41,865 nucleotides of DNA from Clostridia bacterium (GTDB lineage Bacteria; Bacillota; Clostridia; Oscillospirales; Ruminococcaceae), in NCBI GenBank assembly GCA_009929695.1, contig RZZW01000029.1:1-41865 (forward strand), in the 5' to 3' direction. Every line of letters begins with the position of its first letter. Positions within the stretch are counted from its first letter, which is position 1. The position numbers and the translations under genes are program-made. The notes under the pieces were generated by a model, which had not been told where the DNA came from, made no database searches, and saw only the letters and a program-made list of their open reading frames with translations. Below, in pieces: positions 26,132 to 34,498 of this stretch.

Positions 26132-27498
26132 ACAGAGAGAAAATATGTGCTTACTGCCGAGTAAGCACCAAAGACAAGGAACAATTAAGCTCATTTGATA
26201 ATCAGATGAGCTATTTTCAGCGAGAGTTTGGCGGCAATGAAACCTATGAACTTGTGCGGCTATATGCCGATTGTGGGCGAAGTGGTACAAGCCTAAAAAG
26301 ACCCGATTTTGATAAAATGATTGCAGACGCAGGAATTGACAAGAGCAAAATGGACGGTGATTTATTCCTCATTACAGGCAAGCCGAAGTTTACCCGCATA
26401 CTCGTTAAGAATACGAGCCGCTTTGCTCGTAATGTCAGTTCTGATATGCTGCTGAAAACGCTCACGAAGAACGGCGTATATGTTGACTTTATCGACACTC
26501 ACCTTTCCACCGAGAGAGCCGCCGACATTATGACTTTACAGGTATTACAGGTGCTTGACGAGAACGAAAGCCGAGATAAAAGCCGTAAGGTGCTGTTTGG
26601 TATCGAGGAAGGCATAAAGCGGGGTAATATTCACACGCACGGCAATCTATATGGCTATAAGTATTATCCGAAACCCGAAAACAGGCTTGAAATTATTGAG
26701 GACGAAGCCGAGGTTGTACGGCTCATTTTCAGCCTATACACCGATAAAGGCTATGGCGTTCACCGCATTAGACAATATCTCACCGAAAATGGAATGTTCG
26801 CAAGGAGCGGCAAGCCTTTTAGTGAGCGTGGCTTGCGGGTGATGATACAGAATGAAACCTATTCGGGGCGTGCTGTCCGTAAGAAGTTCACCAACGGTTT
26901 AGTCTTTGATAAGCATACCACACGAGAAACAGGACACGCCATTATATTTGAAACGGATAAAATCCCCGCCATTGTCGATATGGAAACCTTTGAAAAGGCA
27001 CAGAGAGTATTAGAAAGCAAGGTACAGCACACCACGCAAAAGGGTATCTATACAGGCAAAACACAGTTTGCGGGGAAATTGATATGCGGTTGTTGTGGCA
27101 GTCCTTATTATGCGTCTGGAAGCGATATTATTAAATCGGCTGGCGGCAGGGTTAGAAACTATGCTTGCAAGGCTAAGAGGACAATGAACAGGGACGAGGA
27201 CGGAAACAGGGTTATGCTCTGCAATAATCCGAATGTATCAGAGGTAACACTAAATCAGTTCATTCAAGGCAGTTCTTACGCCTTTCATATTTGGAAAAAA
27301 GCAGAGTTCGGCATACTGGCTCTAAACTCCCTTACCGCCGCTTTGATGTGTCAGATAAACAAACAGGATATTAAAGCGGTCAGTGACCTTAGAGAAAAAT
27401 TAGCAGATATTGACGGTGTTTTTTATGCCGCTTATCACGGCGGGCGTGCACACGGCGTTCGCGTTTCCGATGGTGTCGCGAATTTTGGCGGTGCTTAA
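26128..27498 (+). CDS. serine recombinase, C-terminus replaced (chimeric)
   Basis: Large serine recombinase. The resolvase domain has the catalytic Ser13 in CAYCRVSTKDKEQ and NTSRFARNV, then the 'Recombinase' domain (about 160-270, SFGYGVHRI-type helix: GYGVHRIRQYL) and a zinc ribbon (CGCCGSPYYASG...ACKAKR...CNN). After about residue 427 (LREKLADID) homology ends and the frame reads into the ftsX-like fragment in the wrong phase, so the native coiled C-terminus is lost. Active enzymes of this class move ICE/Tn4451-like elements. No partner genes or ends are recognisable. Probably inactive; functional only if the tail is dispensable. Confidence 0.8.
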   Translation: MNREKICAYCRVSTKDKEQLSSFDNQMSYFQREFGGNETYELVRLYADCGRSGTSLKRPDFDKMIADAGIDKSKMDGDLFLITGKPKFTRILVKNTSRFARNVSSDMLLKTLTKNGVYVDFIDTHLSTERAADIMTLQVLQVLDENESRDKSRKVLFGIEEGIKRGNIHTHGNLYGYKYYPKPENRLEIIEDEAEVVRLIFSLYTDKGYGVHRIRQYLTENGMFARSGKPFSERGLRVMIQNETYSGRAVRKKFTNGLVFDKHTTRETGHAIIFETDKIPAIVDMETFEKAQRVLESKVQHTTQKGIYTGKTQFAGKLICGCCGSPYYASGSDIIKSAGGRVRNYACKAKRTMNRDEDGNRVMLCNNPNVSEVTLNQFIQGSSYAFHIWKKAEFGILALNSLTAALMCQINKQDIKAVSDLREKLADIDGVFYAAYHGGRAHGVRVSDGVANFGGA

Positions 27499-27619
27499 TT
27501 TGACAAACACAGGGCTTTTCATGGCGTGCACGGCGGTGTGCTTCGTGGTTTTCGCGGTGCTGTACGCAATAATTTACGGCGCGACGGCCAAGACGTATTA
27601 TAAGATTGTGAGCGGGTAA
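27414..27619 (+). pseudogene. C-terminal fragment of an FtsX-like ABC permease
   Basis: About 68 codons: FFMPLITAGVHTAFAFPMV, then a final transmembrane helix (ACTAVCFVVFAVLYAIIYG) and ATAKTYYKIVSG with a stop. This is the end of a BceB/MacB-type FtsX permease; the rest (normally 600 residues or more) is missing. The left boundary, near 27411-27420, is the junction with the recombinase. It shows that DNA on the right of the insert once belonged to a peptide-sensing or exporting ABC transporter gene. Confidence 0.7.
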
Positions 27620-27636
27620 GCTTTGCGAAACGATGC

Positions 27637-27824
27637 GGGACGGGAAACCCGTCCCCTACAATTCGGCGTTAATTTGTGGTGAACCGTAGGGAGCGACGCC
27701 CTCGTCGCTCCGTTTACCGAAGGTTTGCGCTAACTGTGAGTTTGTGCGAAACGAAGCGGGACGTCGAGGACGCCGTCCCCTACAATTTGCCGTTGATTTG
27801 TGGTGCACCGTAGGGCGGGGGCTC
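27637..27824. repeat. cluster of GTAGGGG palindromes
   Basis: Cores GGGACGGGAAACCCGTCCC (27637-27660), GAGCGACGCCCTCGTCGCTC (27685-27712) and GGGACGTCGAGGACGCCGTCCC (27758-27784), and a half core at 27809-27824. Each linker holds the same aat-t-g-cgtt-atttgtggtg-accg motif. No gene in this gap. Confidence 0.8.
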
Positions 27825-27834
27825 TTACAAAAAT

Positions 27835-27866
27835 AAAAGACAAAGGCGGAGCCTTTGTCTTTTTTG
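27835..27866. terminator. bidirectional terminator before the AGE gene end
   Basis: aaaagacaaaggc / gcctttgtctttt, 13-bp perfect stem with a GGA loop and T-runs on both strands. It ends the minus-strand nan transcript just after the epimerase stop at 27872. Confidence 0.9.
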
Positions 27867-27871
27867 ATTGT

Positions 27872-29086
27872 TTATTTAGATAGCACTTGGTCTAGCATTT
27901 TATCTACCATCACGAGCATTCTCGGGAGGTGGAAGGGGCCTTTGAAGGTGCTGCCTTTGGTGGAGGGCATGGTGGGTTTGCCGTCGCGGCGCAGATACCC
28001 GTACCACTCGCCATATTCTTCATCGGCGAAGTACTGTTTGCAGTAGTCGAGCGTCTTTTTGAACCACTCGAGGTAGCTTTCGTCCTGCGTGTCGCGGTAT
28101 GCCATCATGGACGCGATGAGGATTTCATCGTGCGGCCACCACAGCTTCATGTCGTGCTCATACGCTTCGGGCGGGTTGCCGAGGCAATCGACGAAGTAGA
28201 GCAAGCCGCCGTACTCCTTATCCCAGCCCGCGTTTATGGCGTTGTTGAAAACCATCTCGGCGTTTTTATGAAGCTCGGCTCCGTTTTCGCCGCCCAGCTT
28301 ATTGGCGTACTCCATCAAGAACCAACTGCACTCGATGTCGTGGCCGGGGTTTACTATGCGGCCGACTGTGACGTCGCCCCAAAATTCGCCGTTTAAGCCG
28401 ACGTTTTCGAGCGCGCATTTCATGTCGGGCTTGACGTGATATTTGAAGATAGTCTCGGCGCACTCGGCTGAATATTTTTCGTATTCGGCTTCATGCTCGG
28501 GGTCTACGCGGCGAAGGACGCTTGTGATGTTTAAGTAAATCATCGGGTCGGCAAGTGCTCTTCCGTCGCGGACACCGGGCAAGCCCTTTGAGCCGAGGCC
28601 GGTGGGGTCTTTGATGATGCCGTTATTCAGCTCATAAATAAGCTTATATGCGCGGCGGGCGCGGGCTAGGCACTCTTTATCGCCTGTGACGCCGTAATAT
28701 TCGGCGTTGGCGATAGCGTAAAAGCCCTCGGAGAAGCAGTAGCGGCGCTGACGCAGCGGCGTGCCGTCGGCTGTTGTTTGGAAATACATTCTGTCGCCCG
28801 CTTCGCGGTTGATGCAATGCGCTTCCATGAAGTCAAGGCAGCTTTTTGACGCGTCGAGCCACTCTTTTTTTACGCCATACTGCGAGCAGAGGTATGCGAA
28901 CATCCACGCGCAGCGGCCTTGCATCCACACAGATTTATCTGTTGAATAGACGCGGCCTGTGCGGTCAAGGCAGGTGTAAACGCCGCCGTGCTCTTTATCC
29001 ATGCCGTTTGTGAGCCAAAAATCGACGCAGGTTTCGAGCTGCGATTTTATCCATTTTTGCGTTTCGGCAAGATATGTTTTGTCCAT
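27872..29086 (-). CDS. N-acylglucosamine 2-epimerase (AGE) family protein
   Basis: 404 aa from ATG 29086 (aaagga about 8 nt upstream). An alpha6/alpha6 barrel epimerase that interconverts ManNAc and GlcNAc. Family features: GGVYTCLDRTGRVYSTDKSVWMQGR near the start, then GHDIECSWFLMEYA with the catalytic-site His, and LKLWWPHDEI (second catalytic His). Downstream of nanA on the same strand, so it probably takes the ManNAc released from sialic acid. It replaces the NanE/NanK route of enterobacteria. A cellobiose epimerase is a less likely alternative given this neighbourhood. Confidence 0.92.
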   Translation of the reverse strand: MDKTYLAETQKWIKSQLETCVDFWLTNGMDKEHGGVYTCLDRTGRVYSTDKSVWMQGRCAWMFAYLCSQYGVKKEWLDASKSCLDFMEAHCINREAGDRMYFQTTADGTPLRQRRYCFSEGFYAIANAEYYGVTGDKECLARARRAYKLIYELNNGIIKDPTGLGSKGLPGVRDGRALADPMIYLNITSVLRRVDPEHEAEYEKYSAECAETIFKYHVKPDMKCALENVGLNGEFWGDVTVGRIVNPGHDIECSWFLMEYANKLGGENGAELHKNAEMVFNNAINAGWDKEYGGLLYFVDCLGNPPEAYEHDMKLWWPHDEILIASMMAYRDTQDESYLEWFKKTLDYCKQYFADEEYGEWYGYLRRDGKPTMPSTKGSTFKGPFHLPRMLVMVDKMLDQVLSK

Positions 29087-29167
29087 GTTGAAAGTCCTTT
29101 CGAGATCGTTTTTATAGGATTGATTGATAAAATGCATCATAGGCGGATACATTGCCCTGTGCAAGAG

Positions 29168-29290
29168 CCGGACGGATAACCCGTCCCCTACAATTCACGT
29201 TGTAAATTCATTGGGAACCGTAGGAGCGGATTCCATATCCGCCCGTAAGTTTGCGCAAAGCAAGCCGGACGCGCAATGCGCGCCCCTACA
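29168..29290. repeat. three GTAGGGG palindromes inside the nan operon
   Basis: Cores ACGGATAACCCGT (29168-29192, stem impaired), GGATTCCATATCC (29219-29245) and GCGCAATGCGC (29265-29290). The preceding module catcataggcggatacattgcc...tgtgcaagagc matches the one at 21355-21387. Their place between nanA and the AGE gene could set relative mRNA stability. Confidence 0.75.
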
Positions 29291-29308
29291 ATGAAAAATT
29301 GTAGGCGG

Positions 29309-30223
29309 TTACAGCTTCGCTGTCGCTGCTTCAATCATTTTCTGTGCTTCAACTATAACAGCTTCGTCTGCGTCTGTCAAATTGAAAAGCGGTGCGCGGA
29401 CTCCGCCGCAGTCTAGGTTATAGCGGCGCTTGATGATCTCTTTCATGACGGCGTAGAGGTTGCCCTTTGCTTCGCACATTTTGTAGATGATGTTGTCGAC
29501 ATCAATTTGAATTTCGAGAGCTTTTGCAAGGTTGCCCGCTTTGACGAGGTTGAAAATTGCGATATAAAGCTCGGGAGCGACTGCAAATGTGCCGCCGATT
29601 GCGCCGTCTGCGCCGATGGCAAGGCCGCCGATGAGCTGCTCGTCGGGGCCGTTGAACACGACGCGTCCCTCGCCTGCTGCGGCTTTGAACATCTGAATGT
29701 CCTGAATGGGCATCGACGAGTTTTTAACGCCTGCAACGCGCGGGTTTTTGAGCATTTCTTTGAGAAGGCTCATTGTAAGGGCTGTGCCGGCGAGCTGCGG
29801 GATATTATATATGATGAAGTCGGTGTTGGGGGCGGCAGCTGAGATGTCGTTCCAATATTTTGCGATGGCATATTCGGGCAGGTGGAAGTAGATTGGCGGA
29901 ATTGAAGCGATTGCGTCGACGCCGAGTGACTCGGCATGAGCTGCGAGCTCGACGCTGTCGGCTGTGTTGTTGCAGGCGACGTGGGCGATGATGGTGATTT
30001 TGCCCTTGGCGACTGCCATGACGTTCTCGAGTGTTAGCTTGCGGTCTGCGACTGTCTGATAGATGCACTCGCCTGATGAGCCGCCGACGTAAAGACCCTT
30101 TACGCCTTTGTCGATAAGGTGCTGCGTTAGTGCACGCACACCCTCGGGGCTGACGTTGCCGTCTTTATCGTAGCACGCGTAAAATGCGGGTATAACACCC
30201 TGATATTTTTCAATGTTTCTCAC
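29309..30223 (-). CDS. nanA: N-acetylneuraminate lyase (DapA/NanA superfamily)
   Basis: 304-aa TIM-barrel aldolase that splits N-acetylneuraminate into ManNAc and pyruvate. The Schiff-base lysine is K167 (GVKNSS), the partner Tyr139 lies in YNIPQLAGTALT, and the carboxylate loop is GGSSGE at 47-52. The start is GTG with aggaggt 7 nt upstream. The pairing with an AGE epimerase and a divergent RpiR regulator supports the sialic acid role over dihydrodipicolinate synthesis. No sialidase or sialic acid transporter is in the window, so uptake genes must be elsewhere. Confidence 0.92.
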   Translation of the reverse strand: MRNIEKYQGVIPAFYACYDKDGNVSPEGVRALTQHLIDKGVKGLYVGGSSGECIYQTVADRKLTLENVMAVAKGKITIIAHVACNNTADSVELAAHAESLGVDAIASIPPIYFHLPEYAIAKYWNDISAAAPNTDFIIYNIPQLAGTALTMSLLKEMLKNPRVAGVKNSSMPIQDIQMFKAAAGEGRVVFNGPDEQLIGGLAIGADGAIGGTFAVAPELYIAIFNLVKAGNLAKALEIQIDVDNIIYKMCEAKGNLYAVMKEIIKRRYNLDCGGVRAPLFNLTDADEAVIVEAQKMIEAATAKL

Positions 30224-30315
30224 TTTTGACCTCCTGTGCCGTCTTGAGGCGGCTGTTTAAAAATAACTATATTTCCCTTAGGCTTGTGGCGATTGCTCTG
30301 TACCACTTTAAGTTC

Positions 30316-30371
30316 ATAATAGCACAAATGAAAATAATTTTCAAATATAAAATTATACGAAAAATATTTTC
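30316..30371. promoter_or_regulatory. nanA promoter with two operator-like palindromes
   Basis: Minus strand: TTGAAA (30344-30339), 17 nt, TATTAT (30321-30316). Two 13-bp dyads, GAAAATAATTTTC (30330-30342) and GAAAAATATTTTC (30359-30371), are 29 bp apart; the first covers the -35. They sit within larger dyad arms gcacaaatgaaaata (30322-30336) and tattttcatgtttgtgc (to about 30382). This is the pattern expected for a dimer-of-dimers RpiR/NanR repressor with the gene next door. Confidence 0.75.
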
Positions 30372-30418
30372 ATGTTTGTGCATTATTACAAAAGCTTGCC
30401 CAATATTGCGGTTTTACC

Positions 30419-30447
30419 TTTTCAAACGCTTTAGAAAGCCTTATAAT
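30419..30447 (+). promoter_or_regulatory. possible promoter of the RpiR regulator
   Basis: TATAAT at 30442-30447 with a weak -35 (ttttca, 30419-30424) 17 nt upstream, about 35 nt before the chosen start. The -10 is good; the -35 is poor, as expected for a regulated gene. Confidence 0.5.
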
Positions 30448-30480
30448 GACATTACGAATAACACGCAAAAGCGGAATGGG

Positions 30481-31350
30481 ATGATTATGATGAACGGTAA
30501 AAACGTACTTGAAACGATGGCAAATACCTATAATGAGATGACAAAATCGGCAAAAAAGGTGGCCGACTATATATTTGAGCACACAAAAGAGGCGCAGTAT
30601 ATGTCCATAACCTCGCTTTCGGAGGAGTGCGGCGTGGCTGACGCGACGGTGAGCCGCTTTTGCAAAAACCTCGGCTACGACGGCTACAACGAGTTTAAGC
30701 TTGCGCTTGCCAAAGCGAGCGGAGCAAAGGTGAACGAGCCAGGCACGGAATATTATGAGCAAATTGACCCCGAGGACAGCATTCAGGTTATGGCGAATAA
30801 GCTCTATGCAAGCAACGTAGCGGCGATGAAGCAGACGCTTGATTTGCTTGACGCGGCGGCTGTCGACCGCGCGGTGAGATATATGTACGGTGCACAGCGC
30901 GTGTTTTGCTTTGGACAAGGCGGCAGCGGCGTGATGGCAAAGGAGGCGTGGGCGCGGTTTATAACGGCGGCGCCGCAGTTTCAGTGCATAGAGGACAGCC
31001 ACCTGCAAACGATGGCGGCGGCGCTGTGCACGATGAACGACGTGATACTTTTCTTCTCGTATTCCGGCGCGACAAAGGAGCTTGTGGACACGCTGCGCCC
31101 CGCGCGAGAACGAGGCGCAAAGGTGATTTTAATAACGCATTTTCCTAAAAGCCCCGCCGCGCAGTTTGCGGACGTTATTTTGCAGTGTGGCAGCAAGGAA
31201 GGCCCCCTGCAAGGCGGCAGCGTCCCCGCAAAAATGAGCCAGCTCTTGATAATAGACGTGCTTTTCAACGAGTTCTGCCGCGCGAACAGCGTTTTCAGCG
31301 ACGCAAACAGAGAAATAGTAGCAAATGCAATAGCAGCGAAGCTGCTTTGA
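30481..31350 (+). CDS. MurR/RpiR family transcriptional regulator
   Basis: 289 aa from ATG 30481 (ATGs at 30487 and 30490 are equally possible; the frame open to 30226 is not). N-terminal winged HTH of the RpiR type (residues 1-75: KKVADYIFEHTKEA...SLSEECGVADATVSRFCKNLGY), then a SIS sugar-phosphate-binding domain (about 110-250: GQGGSGVMAKEAW...FFSYSGATKELVDTL). Divergent from nanA with palindromic sites between, so it most likely senses ManNAc-6-P, GlcNAc-6-P or a related sugar and controls sialic acid use, as NanR does in clostridia. Own synthesis probably autoregulated. Confidence 0.92.
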   Translation: MIMMNGKNVLETMANTYNEMTKSAKKVADYIFEHTKEAQYMSITSLSEECGVADATVSRFCKNLGYDGYNEFKLALAKASGAKVNEPGTEYYEQIDPEDSIQVMANKLYASNVAAMKQTLDLLDAAAVDRAVRYMYGAQRVFCFGQGGSGVMAKEAWARFITAAPQFQCIEDSHLQTMAAALCTMNDVILFFSYSGATKELVDTLRPARERGAKVILITHFPKSPAAQFADVILQCGSKEGPLQGGSVPAKMSQLLIIDVLFNEFCRANSVFSDANREIVANAIAAKLL

Positions 31351-31391
31351 TGTGTGAAACGCTTTGCGAAATACCGTCCAATGTGCAGCCT

Positions 31392-31527
31392 TGTAGGGAC
31401 GCCATACATGGCGTCCGAAACCGACGGTTTGCGCGAATATTTCGGGACGTCGAGGACGCCGTCCCCTACAATGGATGTTATAAAATTGTGTGAACCGATG
31501 CGGAGCGACGAGGGCGCCGTCTCCTAC
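31392..31527. repeat. three GTAGGGG palindromes
   Basis: Cores GGACGCCATACATGGCGTCC (31392-31417), GGGACGTCGAGGACGCCGTCCC (31444-31470) and GGAGCGACGAGGGCGCCGTCTCC (31501-31527, stem damaged). They fill the gap between rpiR and the convergent kinase fragment. Confidence 0.75.
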
Positions 31528-31567
31528 GATACACGTTATGAAATTGTGCAAACCAACCAAATTTATC

Positions 31568-31598
31568 AAAAAAAGACAGCACTTAGCTGTCTTTTTTA
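31568..31598. terminator. bidirectional terminator at the kinase 3' end
   Basis: aaaaagacagc / gctgtcttttt, 11-bp stem with a 5-nt loop, U-runs on both strands. The kinase stop codon (31583-31585) is in the loop. Confidence 0.85.
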
Positions 31599-32593
31599 TT
31601 TTTATAAAATGATGATAACGTGTCATATAAAATTTGCGGGGATATGGGTTTTGAGATATGGGCGTTCATGCCGGCGGTGATGGAGGCTTGGCGGTCACTT
31701 TCGTAGGCGTTGGCTGTCATGGCGATTATGGGGACGCTCTTTGCGTCGGGGCGCGCGAGCGCTCTTATGGCTTTTGTTGCGGTGTAGCCGTCCATTATCG
31801 GCATACGGATATCCATGAGCACTGCGTCGAATTCATTTATGCGGGACTTTTCAAATGCTTCGGCGGCGAGGCGTCCGTTTTCACACCACATGACCCTTGC
31901 GCCTTTTTTCTCGAGCAGGCGGCGTGCAATTTCGGCGTTGAGCGGGTGATCCTCGGCCAAAAGCAGGCTCATGCCGCCGATATCGCATGGCGTTGTCTCC
32001 GTTTTTTCCTCGGGCATATTTTCTTCGTCGGCGAGCGGGCAGCACATGTGCACTGTGATTTTTGTGCCTTCGCCGAGCTTGCTGTCGACCTTTATGTGGC
32101 CGCCCATCAGCTCTGTGAAGCTTTTGGCTATGGCGAGGCCGAGGCCGGTGCCGTTCATTTTTGGCACTGCGCCGCGCTGTTTTGTCTCCTCTTGAGCGAA
32201 TGGGTCAAACATTTCCTTCTGAAATTCCTCGCTCATGCCTATGCCGGTGTCGGAGATTATGCTGTCCCACTCAAGCGTATCGTCGGTTTTGACGACGTTT
32301 TCCATCTTGAACTTGACTGTGCCGCCTGCGGGGGTATATTTTACGGCGTTTGAGAGGAAATTGTAGAAAATTTGATTAAATCGCGTCGCGTCCACTATTA
32401 TTGTGGGGTAATTTTCGTCGCTTTCGGTCACGAATTTTATTTTGTCCTCAATGCACATCGGCTCTATCATTGTGTAGAGGCTGTCGAGGAACATGTGGAA
32501 TGTGTATGGCTCGCAGTGAAGCTCCATTTTGCCGCTCTCGATTTTTGAGACGTCGAGAATATTATTGATGAGCCCGAGCAGATAGCGACCCAT
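31583..32593 (-). pseudogene. hybrid histidine kinase, 3' part (HATPase + receiver)
   Basis: 336 codons from the first ATG, but there is no start context: the frame is open upstream to the TAA at 32675. It holds the end of the dimerisation domain (GRYLLGLINNILDVSKIESGKM), the HATPase N/G boxes (NQIFYNFLSNAVKYTP, DTGIGMS, GTGLGLAI) and a receiver domain with phospho-acceptor Asp in DAVLMDIRMPIMDG. The phospho-His helix (normally S-H-E-x-R-T-P upstream) is missing. Upstream, the same frame reads KPAFTRSEAEYIESIGKIKF, the start of a second substrate-binding domain, joined straight to GRYLL; so a second SBP domain, the membrane helix and the His helix are deleted in frame. Confidence 0.75.
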
Positions 32594-32674
32594 GAACTTT
32601 ATTTTGCCGATGCTTTCTATATACTCCGCCTCGCTGCGCGTGAACGCTGGCTTTGTGTTATAGTAGGCGGTTTC

Positions 32675-33100
32675 TTAATACTTATTGTATAATTCAGCTT
32701 CATAATACGGTTCGACAACATTTATTTCGCTGAGGGCGTAATTTATATTTTTCAAGACCTCGTCGTTGCTCTTGCGCGTGATTATGTAAAATGGGTCTGA
32801 CGAAAAATGGCCGACTGTTTTATAGCCCGTCTGCACGGCGAGATTGCCCATTGCGACGGCGTCGAGCTCGCCCGCGGACAGCGCCTTAAACGCGTCGCCT
32901 GTCTCTTTATAATCGACAGGCGTGTAGGAAAAGCCGTGCTGCGCGGCGTATGCGGCAAAGACCTCGTTTTGGTAGCTATTTTCAAGCTGACCGACGCGCA
33001 GGGTGGTTTTTGGCGCGCTTTCGGCAAACGCCGCAGGCATACAAAAAACAGCTATACACACGGCAAGCACAGCCGCCAAAATTTTTCTCCCGATTTTCAC
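32675..33100 (-). pseudogene. hybrid histidine kinase, 5' part (signal peptide + SBP fragment)
   Basis: GTG start at 33100 (agggggc upstream), a clear Sec signal peptide (residues 1-26, ending PAAFA), then TTLRVG followed directly by the second lobe of a periplasmic amino-acid-type binding domain (SYQNEVFAAYAAQHGFSYTP...AGELDAVAMGNLA). The first lobe seems deleted in frame. It ends YNKY-TAA; the next in-frame codons read ETAYYNTKPAFTRSEA and run into the kinase part, so one mutated codon separates the pieces. Family members I recall read YNKYY here. As it stands it would give a secreted 141-aa fragment without kinase. Confidence 0.7.
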
Positions 33101-33370
33101 CGCTATGCCCCCTTTTATAGCTTATACATACAATATATACTATTTCACAAATTTTTTTAATAAAAACATGCCATGTTTAGGGCAGATTAGCTAAAACCGG
33201 AATTTTGCAACGTGGTTTGCAAGGGACGAGGACGGCGCGCAACATCGGTTTGTGCAAACCTCCGGCTATGGAGCGACGAGGGCGTCGCAGAGGCGTTCCG
33301 TCGCAACAACGCAATTATTGTTTTGCACAAGCTGCAACTTTTTCTATTTAACGGCGCTTCGCGCGCTAAT

Positions 33371-33632
33371 TGTAGGGGACGGCGTCCTCGACGTCCCGCT
33401 CTTGCAGAGGGCACTCTTGCAGAGGGCAATATGTCCCCCATGCTGCGGTTTTTACGTGGAGACAGCAACCTTTGTAGGGGCGAGCTTCGCTCGTCCGTAT
33501 GGTTTGCACATAATCACGGCTGCGGGTCGATGTGGGCATCGACATCTACAAATGTGACACGCCGCAAATTTGCGCGAGATTGCGGGCGGATATGGAATCC
33601 GCCCCTACGGCTCACCGAAAATTGTAGGGGCG
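33371..33632. repeat. inverted-repeat arm A (palindrome cluster) upstream of fsa
   Basis: Cores GACGGCGTCCTCGACGTC (33371-33398), GAGCTTCGCTC (33473-33497), TCGATGTGGGCATCGA (33524-33550) and GGATATGGAATCC (33583-33609), with the doubled module ctcttgcagagggca (33399-33428) and atgtcccccatg. From about 33382 to 33632 it is a close inverted copy of 34778-35028. The remainder of the 656-bp gap (33101-33370) holds weaker, decayed cores near 33222 and 33270 and nothing else recognised. Confidence 0.8.
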
Positions 33633-33757
33633 AACATTGTAAAAACCTACATACTTATCCATTGGTTTTTAGCAATATTTACTATTGCGCATATTGGCGT
33701 TTGTGGGGTATCATTAAGGCGTAGTTGTACATACAAGTTTGAAAGGAATGATAGAGC

Positions 33758-34417
33758 ATGAAATTTTTTATTGATACTGCTAATGTTGACGACATTAAAA
33801 AGGCAAACGACATGGGCGTTATTGCCGGCGTGACGACAAATCCGTCGCTTATTGCAAAAGAGGGGCGCGACTATGCCGAGACGCTTGCCGAGATAGCGTC
33901 GATAGTCGACGGGCCGATTTCCGGCGAGGTAAAGGCGACGACGACGGACGCCGAGACGATGATAAAAGAGGGCGAAGCCATTTATGCGCTTGACCCCAAG
34001 CACATGGTTGTGAAAATACCTATGACAATTGAGGGCTTAAAGGCGATTAAGGCGCTGTCCGCAAAGGGTATTCCTACAAACTGCACGCTTATTTTCAGCG
34101 CAAATCAGGCGTTGCTTGCCGCGCGCGCGGGCGCTACATATGTGTCGCCGTTCCTCGGCCGTCTTGACGATATCTCAATGCCGGGCATCGACCTTATCCG
34201 CACGATTTCGGATATGTTTGCGATGTATGACGACATTGAAACCGAGATAATTGCCGCAAGCGTGCGCAACCCCGTGCACGTGACAGACTGCGCCCTCGCC
34301 GGCGCGCACATAGCCACCGTGCCGTACAGCGTCATCGAGCAAATGACAAAGCACCCGCTGACCGACCAGGGCATAGAGAAGTTTAAAGCGGATTACGTGA
34401 AGGTTTTTGGCGAGTAA
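33758..34417 (+). CDS. fsa: fructose-6-phosphate aldolase / transaldolase (TalC/Fsa type)
   Basis: 219-aa short transaldolase. The Schiff-base lysine is K86 in MVVKIPMT; opening [20 protein letters not shown] and [14 protein letters not shown] are diagnostic, with [10 protein letters not shown] later. Members either transfer dihydroxyacetone (non-oxidative pentose phosphate pathway in anaerobes lacking the long transaldolase) or cleave fructose 6-phosphate; sequence alone does not separate these. ATG start with aaagga 10 nt upstream. Its own terminator follows at 34429. It sits between two inverted copies of a ~250-bp repeat. Confidence 0.95.
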   Translation: MKFFIDTANVDDIKKANDMGVIAGVTTNPSLIAKEGRDYAETLAEIASIVDGPISGEVKATTTDAETMIKEGEAIYALDPKHMVVKIPMTIEGLKAIKALSAKGIPTNCTLIFSANQALLAARAGATYVSPFLGRLDDISMPGIDLIRTISDMFAMYDDIETEIIAASVRNPVHVTDCALAGAHIATVPYSVIEQMTKHPLTDQGIEKFKADYVKVFGE

Positions 34418-34428
34418 ATAAAATTTAC

Positions 34429-34468
34429 ACGACTGTTGCAGATGTATTTCTGCGACAGTCGTTTTTTA
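34429..34468 (+). terminator. intrinsic terminator of fsa
   Basis: acgactgttgcaga / tctgcgacagtcgt, 14-bp stem with one G-T pair and a 6-nt loop, then tttttattttt. Starts 12 nt after the stop. Confidence 0.93.
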
Positions 34469-34498
34469 TTTTCACAATATTAATTATAGCGAAGCGTA

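Noticed and set aside
27872..31350. Complete sialic acid operon with kinase and transporter
   Set aside because: Only nanA, the AGE epimerase and the regulator are present; no NanK, NanE, sialidase or transporter could be found in the window.
31658..32353. 231-aa plus-strand frame opposite the kinase fragment
   Set aside because: Antisense to well-conserved HATPase and receiver motifs; composition rich in Cys/His/Ala as expected of a shadow frame.
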